Assembly (NCBI GenBank): GCA_002441145.1
Contig: DJVK01000004.1
Location: 1-17,325, forward strand
DNA: 17,325 bases
Direction of reading: 5' to 3'
DNA from: Candidatus Saccharibacteria bacterium UBA6258
GTDB lineage: Bacteria > Patescibacteriota > Saccharimonadia > Saccharimonadales > Saccharimonadaceae
Part shown: positions 11,453 to 17,325 of the stretch, piece after piece
How positions within the stretch are numbered: the stretch's first letter is position 1
Layout: every line of letters starts with the position of its first letter
Program-made: the position numbers and the translations under genes
The notes under the pieces: generated by a model
Told to the model about the DNA's origin: nothing
The model's input: the letters and a program-made list of their open reading frames with translations, nothing else
Databases searched by the model: none

Positions 11453-13573
11453 CTAGTAGTGAAATTGGGTGATGTCGCGAATCGGCATATAGAGGAATGG
11501 GGATTGCTGGCTGGGATTAGCTAAGGGCGACACGTTATCGGATGCGCGGACTACGAGGGCGGGTATGTCAGCCGTGTTATTAGGAATCGACCGTACGACA
11601 TCGAGACAATACATCACTTCCTCGTCTACTATTGAGTGTTCCCCCGAAGCGCTGAATACTGTGCCAGATACCTTCACTTGCCTGCTATCACCTATTAATG
11701 CCTTTACCGCTTCGAATACTTCGTGAGGGTGCTTTGTCGTACGTATGAGATGGTCGAGACTCCTCAAGTAATTCATTTTTCCAAGAGCTATCATGTCGTA
11801 TGGGATTTCTTGACTCATCGCCCGACTCAGCCGGTTGATAACCTTTTGCTCATGGCGAGCATTTTGCAGAGCAGCAAGTCGCTCCATTGCCGCTTGCCGC
11901 TGGCGGAATCGTTCGAGTGCAACAATTTTGATAGCCGACGTATCGTCCATTCGCACCACGCATGATTGCTCTACTGTGACACTAACAATCGGGACGGATT
12001 CGAACTGCATCATAGGAATAAGAGGCTCATCTTGCTTATAGCCCATATACATATAGATCACGGGTAAGTAAGTTTCATCACTACCTTGCTCTATGGTACC
12101 TTTAATCCCTCGATAAGTACCCCTTACTTCTGTCGCTCGGGAAGGGTTCGTCAGGTTCTCGTCAACACTCAATACCAGCTGCTGTCCATTTTCACCCACA
12201 GCACGTCCTTTGTTGAATGTTGGAAGCTGAACACCATTGCCGTATACTTCGAGCAATACGCTATATATTCGCTCGTCAACTGCCAACAGTGCAGCCATCT
12301 CTTTCGTTAATGCGTTGACCGCTAACTCTGCTTCTTCAATATCTTCAAATCGCTGTCCACGTATTTCTTTGAGCCTGCTTTTAATCGTAGCGAACCGTCC
12401 CTCGTACTCTTCTAGGCGTATGGTTTCGCTTATCGGTTCGACCAGCTCGGGTTCTTCAGTATCTTCAGAGAGCTCAGCATATTCTATGGCACTTGCAGAT
12501 ATTTTACTCAAACCTAGGCGCGCAAGCTCCGGACGAACCTTCTCTAGCGCAGCTTGACGTAACTGTTCAACCAACGATACTATCGGCCTTCTTGGTTCGA
12601 TAGACACCACGGAGCTTACGGGTACAATTGCCTGTGCGGCGGGATATTCTTTACTTGCCATAATTCCACTGGGGAGGATGAGCATGTACTCAACCACACC
12701 CTCGGCAGCTATATTTGGATCATCATTAGCTGTACGGGCAAAAGCCACGCCCTGGATCCGTGCATCAAATCCGAATGGCTCATCAACAAGGTACGTCTCC
12801 ACGTCACCATCTTCGTCGGGTACTGACATCTCACCGTTTACGACGAATCCGTATGGTGAGTCTGAGTCGAATTTAACACGACGATTAATGTACATGGACG
12901 TCCATACGCCGAGTGATGCATCCATGCAGATAGCTGGGTATTTTTCTACAAGGAGCTGAAGCGTGTCATTGAGCCGATTAAAGTCGTAAGTAGATGGACG
13001 GATGCGTCGATTGATCTCTGCGAATAGTTCAGGGTATTCATGCCGCAAGTGCGCCTCGCAGGCTTCGTAAGTCGGGTATGGATACTCGGCCTTATATATG
13101 TCGCCAGGCCTTACGATAAATGACGGTTCGTCGTCACCGATGTCGAATCCGTAAACATACGACACCGAGGTCTCTGGGGAGGCCTTTGTAGGGCCAGTAA
13201 TTTCCGCCACGCCCATTGACGCTAAGCGCGCATCCTCAACTTCGTAAAATGTCCCCCAGTTATCTATCCGCTTGGTTCCCCAGGAGTCTGGTATAAATTC
13301 TTCCAGATGGAGGTCTGCATCTTCATCACTAAGATAAATTTTGCCGCTAAGCGTCACTTCTTGTCCATGGAACGGCCAGTTCGCATTAAGCTCCGCAATG
13401 ATTCCCTCGGCTTCTATACCCTCTTTGTCTTTATGTAAGGCTCGTTCAGCATTCGCCATTGCGCGACGGAACTGAACGAGTCCTGGGTCATATTGTTTGT
13501 CTTCGTGTATTGCCATGACTTCGAATGACTGAGTATAACTCTGTCGTTGCTCGTGTGTTGATTTTCGCGCCAT
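11453..13573 (-). CDS. Large protein of unknown function with internal repeats
   Basis: I do not recognise this 706-residue protein. The ATG at 13573 follows AGGGGG at good spacing; an upstream in-frame TTG at 13597 is less likely. There is no signal peptide or membrane helix, and it is acidic, so probably cytoplasmic. Two segments of about 60 residues look like diverged copies: 271-330 (IQGVAF, then VEYMLILPSG, then IVPVSSVVSIEP) and 481-540 (VRGTYR, then YLPVIYMYMGYK, then SVPIVSVTVEQ). A weaker third copy is near the C-terminus (VSGTVF, EEVMYCLDVV, IPALVVRASD) and perhaps others near residues 75 and 125. Helical, coiled-coil-like stretches lie at about 382-442 and 547-587. It is inserted between rpsG and fusA, with native base composition, a TAG stop, a possible own promoter, and no terminator before fusA. 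Confidence 0.8.
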   Translation of the reverse strand: MARKSTHEQRQSYTQSFEVMAIHEDKQYDPGLVQFRRAMANAERALHKDKEGIEAEGIIAELNANWPFHGQEVTLSGKIYLSDEDADLHLEEFIPDSWGTKRIDNWGTFYEVEDARLASMGVAEITGPTKASPETSVSYVYGFDIGDDEPSFIVRPGDIYKAEYPYPTYEACEAHLRHEYPELFAEINRRIRPSTYDFNRLNDTLQLLVEKYPAICMDASLGVWTSMYINRRVKFDSDSPYGFVVNGEMSVPDEDGDVETYLVDEPFGFDARIQGVAFARTANDDPNIAAEGVVEYMLILPSGIMASKEYPAAQAIVPVSSVVSIEPRRPIVSLVEQLRQAALEKVRPELARLGLSKISASAIEYAELSEDTEEPELVEPISETIRLEEYEGRFATIKSRLKEIRGQRFEDIEEAELAVNALTKEMAALLAVDERIYSVLLEVYGNGVQLPTFNKGRAVGENGQQLVLSVDENLTNPSRATEVRGTYRGIKGTIEQGSDETYLPVIYMYMGYKQDEPLIPMMQFESVPIVSVTVEQSCVVRMDDTSAIKIVALERFRQRQAAMERLAALQNARHEQKVINRLSRAMSQEIPYDMIALGKMNYLRSLDHLIRTTKHPHEVFEAVKALIGDSRQVKVSGTVFSASGEHSIVDEEVMYCLDVVRSIPNNTADIPALVVRASDNVSPLANPSQQSPFLYMPIRDITQFHY

Positions 13574-13612
13574 ATAACCCCCTGCTTCACCACCCAAACG
13601 ATATTGTTTATC

Positions 13613-13641
13613 AGTTTACCCTTTACGAGCAATAGTAGCAA
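13613..13641 (-). promoter_or_regulatory. Possible promoter of the 706-residue protein gene
   Basis: Minus-strand TTGCTA (13636-13641), 17 bases, TAAACT (13613-13618). The match is moderate, but it is correctly placed between the rpsG terminator and the AGGGGG ribosome binding site. Confidence 0.4.
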
Positions 13642-13723
13642 CTAGCAAGTAACAGTTAGTGCTTGTAAGGCCGCTCTAACGAGCCGCGTTTGCTCTGTGA
13701 CACGTTTGCGTGGTGCGCGCCCT

Positions 13724-13763
13724 ACACAAAAATACCCGCCAATGCTGACGGGTATTTTTGTGT
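13724..13763. terminator. rpsG terminator
   Basis: The 15-base arms ACACAAAAATACCCG (13724-13738) and CGGGTATTTTTGTGT (13749-13763) are perfectly complementary with a ten-base loop. It lies 13 bases after the rpsG stop and is the longest member of the AAATACCC family. It cuts the classical rpsG-fusA link. Confidence 0.92.
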
Positions 13764-13776
13764 TCGATAAGGTAGT

Positions 13777-14256
13777 TTAGCCTCGGGCAAAGTGAGCGAA
13801 AGCGCGGTTGGCTTCGGCCATTTTGTGAGTGTCTTCCTTCTTCTTGTATGCAGCACCGGCTTCGTTGTAGGCGTCTACGATTTCAAGCGCGAGGCGCTTT
13901 TCGTATGGGATACCCTTACGTGAGCGAGCTGATTGTACGAGCCAGCTAAATGCGTAGTGCAATTGGCGGTGACCTTGTACTGGGAACGGAATCTGGTAGT
14001 TCGCACCACCGACACGACGAGATTTGACTTCGAAGTTAGGAGATACGTTCTTAAGAGCTTTTTCGAATACTTCGAGTGGTTCTTCAGATTTCAATGTCTT
14101 AGCAGCTTGCTCAAGTGCGTTGTAAACGGCACGCTCTGCAACGAGCTTCTTACCGTCGAGCATCGACTTGTTAATCAAACGTTGCACGAGTACTGATTGG
14201 TACTTACGGTCAGGCTTGATGTTTCGCTGTAGTTTTTTAGTTACTTTACGAGGCAT
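13777..14256 (-). CDS. rpsG: 30S ribosomal protein S7
   Basis: S7 nucleates assembly of the small-subunit head and lies near the E site. The 159-residue protein has the family length and the signatures MPRKV, DRKYQSVLVQRLINKSMLDG, GKKLVAERAVYNAL, VSPNFEVKSRRVGGANYQIP, and SARSRKGIPYEKRLALEI. The C-terminal HKMAEANRAFAHFARG is canonical. It starts two bases after the rpsL stop, and its ribosome binding site (GGGAG) is inside rpsL, so the two are translationally linked. Arginine codons are mainly CGT/CGC, in keeping with the left part of the window and unlike the 5' half of rpsL. Confidence 0.97.
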   Translation of the reverse strand: MPRKVTKKLQRNIKPDRKYQSVLVQRLINKSMLDGKKLVAERAVYNALEQAAKTLKSEEPLEVFEKALKNVSPNFEVKSRRVGGANYQIPFPVQGHRQLHYAFSWLVQSARSRKGIPYEKRLALEIVDAYNEAGAAYKKKEDTHKMAEANRAFAHFARG

Positions 14257-14258
14257 GA

Positions 14259-14633
14259 CTATTTGTCTCCCTTCTTAGCACCGTACTTAGAACGGCCCTG
14301 TTGGCGTTTTGCAACACCTTGCAGGTCGAGTGCGCCACGGACGATGTGGTAACGAACACCCGGGAGGTCTGGGACACGACCACCACGGACAAGCACAACG
14401 GCGTGTTCCTGGAGGTTGTGACCTTCACCACCGATATATGAAGTAACTTCGAAACCTGAAGTAAGCTTAACTCTACATACTTTTCTCATCGCTGAGTTCG
14501 GTTTCTTAGGAGTTGTAGTATAAACTCTCACACATACACCACGTCTTTGAGGACAAGACTTCAAAGCTGGTGATTTAGTTTTCGAGTACTTATCCTCGCG
14601 TCCCTTTCTGATTAACTGATTAATTGTAGGCAT
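14259..14633 (-). CDS. rpsL: 30S ribosomal protein S12, possibly hybrid
   Basis: S12 lies at the decoding centre and controls accuracy. The 124-residue protein has PQRRGVCVRVYTTTPKKPNSA, GHNLQEH, and PGVRYHIVRGAL. The Lys pair in TPKKPNSA (43-44) is present, but the second streptomycin-determining Lys, normally in GGRVKDLPG, is Pro here (residue 88, GGRVPDLPG); the neighbouring Asp is kept. Codon use changes inside the gene: nearly all arginines up to about residue 54 are AGA, while from about residue 83 on they are CGT/CGC. The first half also reads more like a proteobacterial S12. The gene may therefore be a join of two genomes. AAGGAGC precedes the start. It lies downstream of the rpoC terminator, with no clear promoter of its own. 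Confidence 0.92.
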   Translation of the reverse strand: MPTINQLIRKGREDKYSKTKSPALKSCPQRRGVCVRVYTTTPKKPNSAMRKVCRVKLTSGFEVTSYIGGEGHNLQEHAVVLVRGGRVPDLPGVRYHIVRGALDLQGVAKRQQGRSKYGAKKGDK

Positions 14634-14673
14634 TTTCCAACTGCTCCTTAACTGCTCAACATCTGCAAAAAAT

Positions 14674-14709
14674 ACTAGGTAGATTCTTTATCAAAAGTTT
14701 CTACCTAGT
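14674..14709 (-). terminator. rpoC terminator
   Basis: Minus-strand ACTAGGTAGA (14709-14700) and TCTACCTAGT (14683-14674) form a perfect 10-base stem with a 16-base loop, followed by ATTTTTT. It is AT-rich and unlike the AAATACCC terminators of the rest of the window. Confidence 0.88.
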
Positions 14710-14720
14710 ACAAGTGTTTT

Positions 14721-17325
14721 TTAAAATTGTAACGTAGCTGCGTTTGCTACATCGTCTTCATTAATAACGGCTTCATAATTTCTGTAACGTGGAATACCTG
14801 AACCCGCAGGGATTAGGCGACCCATAATTACGTTTTCTTTTAGACCACGAAGTGCATCGCTCTTACCTTCAAGGGCTGCTTGAGTAAGAACTTTTGTCGT
14901 TTCTTGGAACGATGCCGCAGAAATGAATGATTCTGTAGTCAAAGATGCTTTAGTGATACCCAACAGAAGCGGCATAGCTTCGATTGGCTTTTCGCCACCT
15001 GCAACTAATCTTTCATTTGTTTCAGCAAGTTCACCACGAGTGATTGAATCACCTGTGACAAAAGTTGAGTCGCCAGCGTTTAACACTTCGACTTTTTTCA
15101 ACATTTGAGAAGCGATAACTTCAATGTGCTTATCATCGATTTTTACACCTTGTAGGCGGTAAACCTCTTGGATTTCATCAACGATATATCTTGCGAGTGC
15201 TTTAACACCAAGAACGCGAAGGATATCATGTGGATTTGATGGTCCATCCATGATTGGCTCTCCCGCTCTGATATAGTCACCCTCATTAACAACAACGTAA
15301 CGTCCTTTTGGAACTACGTATGTCATTGGATCAGAACCATCTTCTGGACGAACGATGATTCTTCTATTTCCTCTAAGCTCTGTACCGAATTCGATCGTAC
15401 CAGAGATGTCAGAGATCTGAGCAGCGTTTTGTGGTTTACGTGCTTCAAAGAGTTCGGCAACGCGAGGAAGACCCCCGGTAATATCCTTAGTCTTAGTTGT
15501 TTCACGTTGAACTTTTGAAATCGCTGTACCAGCATCAATTTTATCTCCGTCTTGAACGATGATGTTTGCACCAACTTGTAGACGGTAAGCTGCATATCTC
15601 TTAGTTCCTGGAACTAGAATTGGAGAACCATTTTCATCTACGATCACAATACGTGGTTGTAGAGAAGGGTTTTTAGATTCGATAACAACTCTGTGTGAAA
15701 GACCTGTAACGGCATCCACTTGTTCGTTAACTGTAGAACCTACTACTAGATCTTCATATTTAACTGTACCTGAAACTTCAGTCATAACTGGAATTGCGAA
15801 TGGATCCCATTCAAGAATTCTGTCACCAACTGAAACTTCCTGGCCTTGAGTAAAGAATAGTCTCGAACCGTAAACGACTGGATATCTTTCTTTTTCAGCA
15901 CCACGAGCGTCCTTAACAACAACTTCACCGTTCTTATTCATAACGATGTTGTTACCTTCGTTGTTTGTTACATACTGAACGTTATCAAGGTGGATAACAC
16001 CGGCCGTACGAACTTCAGTTTTGTTAACTTGAGCACCTGCAGTTGCAGTACCACCGACGTGGAATGTTCTCATCGTCAACTGTGTACCTGGTTCACCGAT
16101 TGACTGAGCAGCAATAACACCGACAGTTTCACCGATAGAAACAAGTTTACCGCGAGCAAGGTCGCGACCGAAACAGTAAGCACAGAATCCGTGTCTTTCT
16201 TTACAAGTAAGAACTGATCTAACCTTAATCTGATCGATCTCTTGTTCTTTAAGAACTTTAAGATCTTTTTCTGTAAGCATGTAGTTTCTAGGAAGAACTT
16301 CATTACCTTCAGCGTTTACGATTGCTTGAGCAATTACACGTCCCATTGCTCTTTCAGCAACGTGCTCTACAACTTCCCCAGCTTCGATTCTTGAAGTCAG
16401 AGTAATACCATCAGTAGCACCACAGTCTGTAGTTCTGATGATACCGTCTTGGGCAACGTCAACTAGACGACGAGTCAGGTAACCAGAGTTAGCTGTTTTA
16501 AGAGCTGTATCGGCCAGACCCTTACGAGCACCGTGAGTAGACGTAAAGTATTCAAGAACTGAAAGACCTTCACGGAAGTTAGATGTAATTGGAGTTTCGA
16601 TAATCTCGCCTGATGGTTTCGCCATCAAACCTCTCATCCCTCCAAGCTGTCTGATCTGCTGAGTAGAACCTCTGGCTCCAGAGTTCGCCATCATGTAAAG
16701 AGAGTTGAATGACGGAGCATTCATAGTTTCTTTACCGTCTTCAGACGTGAAAGTTTGAGTAGAAATTCTTTCGATAACTACTTTTGTAAGTTTTTCATTT
16801 GTTTGTGCCCAAACGTCGACGATCTTGTTGTAACGTTCACCGTCTGTGATCGAACCTTCGTTGTACTCTTCAGTAATTTTTGCAACTTCTTTATGAGCTT
16901 CTGCAAGGATCGATGCTTTTTCAGCTGGAATTGTCATATCGTGAACGTTGATCGAGATACCCGCTTTTGTCGCGTACTCGTAACCAAGTCTCATGATAGC
17001 GTCAGCTAGCATAACTGTTTCTTTCTCTGTACCAACGCGGTAAGCGTGGTCGATAAGTTTACCAAGTTCTTTTTTACCAAGAATCTGGTTGATGTCTGAA
17101 TATTTCAAACAACGAGGAACTGCATCCCACACGAATGTTCTACCAACAGTTGTTTCAATCATTGCGCCGTCGATACGAACTTTGATTGGAGCTTGAAGGT
17201 GAAGGTTACCTGAGTGGTAAGCAAATTGTGCTTCTTCCTTAGACGCGAAAACTTTGTTGTATCCGCGAGCGTAAGGACGAATTCTCGTCATATAGTAAAG
17301 ACCAAGAACGATATCCTGAGAAGGA
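14721..17325 (-). CDS. rpoC: RNA polymerase beta' subunit, C-terminal part
   Basis: This is the C-terminal 867 codons of beta', open at the right window edge (the frame continues upstream of the first Met as PSQDIVLGLYYMTR, just after the catalytic region in full-length proteins). Visible are the bridge helix and trigger loop region (NSGARGSTQQIRQLGGMRG, PITSNFREGLSVLEYF, THGARKGLADTALKTANSGY), the second zinc site (TTDCG, then CKERHGFCAYC with C-x6-C-x2-C), and GVIAAQSIGEPGTQLTMRTF. The C-terminus (ENVIMGRLIPAGSGIP) is typical. The style of the middle (GSTVNEQVDAVTGLSHRVVI) and the overall homology read as deltaproteobacterial/Bdellovibrio-like rather than patescibacterial. Arginine is often AGA. 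It is the strongest sign that the right end comes from a different genome. Confidence 0.96.
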   Translation of the reverse strand, partial: PSQDIVLGLYYMTRIRPYARGYNKVFASKEEAQFAYHSGNLHLQAPIKVRIDGAMIETTVGRTFVWDAVPRCLKYSDINQILGKKELGKLIDHAYRVGTEKETVMLADAIMRLGYEYATKAGISINVHDMTIPAEKASILAEAHKEVAKITEEYNEGSITDGERYNKIVDVWAQTNEKLTKVVIERISTQTFTSEDGKETMNAPSFNSLYMMANSGARGSTQQIRQLGGMRGLMAKPSGEIIETPITSNFREGLSVLEYFTSTHGARKGLADTALKTANSGYLTRRLVDVAQDGIIRTTDCGATDGITLTSRIEAGEVVEHVAERAMGRVIAQAIVNAEGNEVLPRNYMLTEKDLKVLKEQEIDQIKVRSVLTCKERHGFCAYCFGRDLARGKLVSIGETVGVIAAQSIGEPGTQLTMRTFHVGGTATAGAQVNKTEVRTAGVIHLDNVQYVTNNEGNNIVMNKNGEVVVKDARGAEKERYPVVYGSRLFFTQGQEVSVGDRILEWDPFAIPVMTEVSGTVKYEDLVVGSTVNEQVDAVTGLSHRVVIESKNPSLQPRIVIVDENGSPILVPGTKRYAAYRLQVGANIIVQDGDKIDAGTAISKVQRETTKTKDITGGLPRVAELFEARKPQNAAQISDISGTIEFGTELRGNRRIIVRPEDGSDPMTYVVPKGRYVVVNEGDYIRAGEPIMDGPSNPHDILRVLGVKALARYIVDEIQEVYRLQGVKIDDKHIEVIASQMLKKVEVLNAGDSTFVTGDSITRGELAETNERLVAGGEKPIEAMPLLLGITKASLTTESFISAASFQETTKVLTQAALEGKSDALRGLKENVIMGRLIPAGSGIPRYRNYEAVINEDDVANAATLQF

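Noticed and set aside
13574..13597. TTG start for the 706-residue protein
   Set aside because: The ATG at 13573 has a well-spaced AGGGGG ribosome binding site; the TTG would place that site inside the coding region.
13598..13723. Extra gene or RNA between the rpsG terminator and the 706-residue gene
   Set aside because: Only a possible promoter was found; there is no open frame with a ribosome binding site and no convincing RNA fold.
1..17325. Recoded UGA codons (as in Gracilibacteria/SR1)
   Set aside because: Five genes end at TGA in sensible places, and no conserved gene contains an internal TGA, so the code is standard.
1..17325. tRNA, rRNA, CRISPR arrays, insertion sequences
   Set aside because: I looked in the intergenic regions and saw no cloverleaf, rRNA signature, spaced direct repeats, transposase or integrase.

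Overview
Most of the window (about 1-14440) reads as one genome, very likely a Candidatus Saccharibacteria/Patescibacteria-type bacterium. This rests on the style of the ribosomal proteins and EF-G, on small lineage-type hypothetical genes, and on the standard genetic code with TGA as stop; I could not run a database search. All housekeeping genes lie on the minus strand, in the usual str-S10 order when read right to left: rpoC (partial), rpsL, rpsG, fusA, tuf, rpsJ, rplC, rplD, rplW, rplB, rpsS, rplV (partial).

The classical str and S10 operons are broken up. Only rpsL-rpsG and rplC-rplD-rplW-rplB-rpsS-rplV remain as tight blocks, the latter with TAATG stop/start overlaps. fusA, tuf and rpsJ have become separate units with their own promoters; rpsJ and tuf share a recurring bidirectional terminator type, and fusA has its own. 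Inserted between them are a 706-residue protein of unknown function (11453-13573), a DEAD-box RNA helicase (7803-9050), a small coiled-coil protein (6834-7148), a small leaderless membrane protein (3750-4073), and five plus-strand genes. Four of those five (3074-3361, 3391-3684, 5104-5379, 7297-7662) are visibly GC-richer than their surroundings and end in TGA. They form three cassettes, each with a sigma70-type promoter and a GC-rich hairpin, so they look like moron-like insertions in the intergenic gaps of the translation cluster. The fifth (4153-4485) encodes a lysine/alanine-rich, histone-tail-like segment joined to one membrane helix.

The right end (about 14470-17325) looks different. 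It holds the C-terminal two thirds of a proteobacterial/Bdellovibrio-like RpoC, its terminator, and the first half of rpsL, all using AGA for arginine where the rest of the window uses CGT/CGC. The change falls inside the conserved rpsL gene, so I suspect a chimeric contig join, or less likely a recombination event.

The most interesting biological points are: an EF-G whose two guanine-recognition motifs (G4 and G5) are both non-canonical; the moron-like cassettes; the 706-residue protein with degenerate internal repeats; a candidate shared operator, CCGGTG(A/T)TAAT, in three divergent promoter regions; and a Pro at the S12 position normally occupied by the streptomycin-determining Lys. I see no rRNA, tRNA, CRISPR array or transposon.
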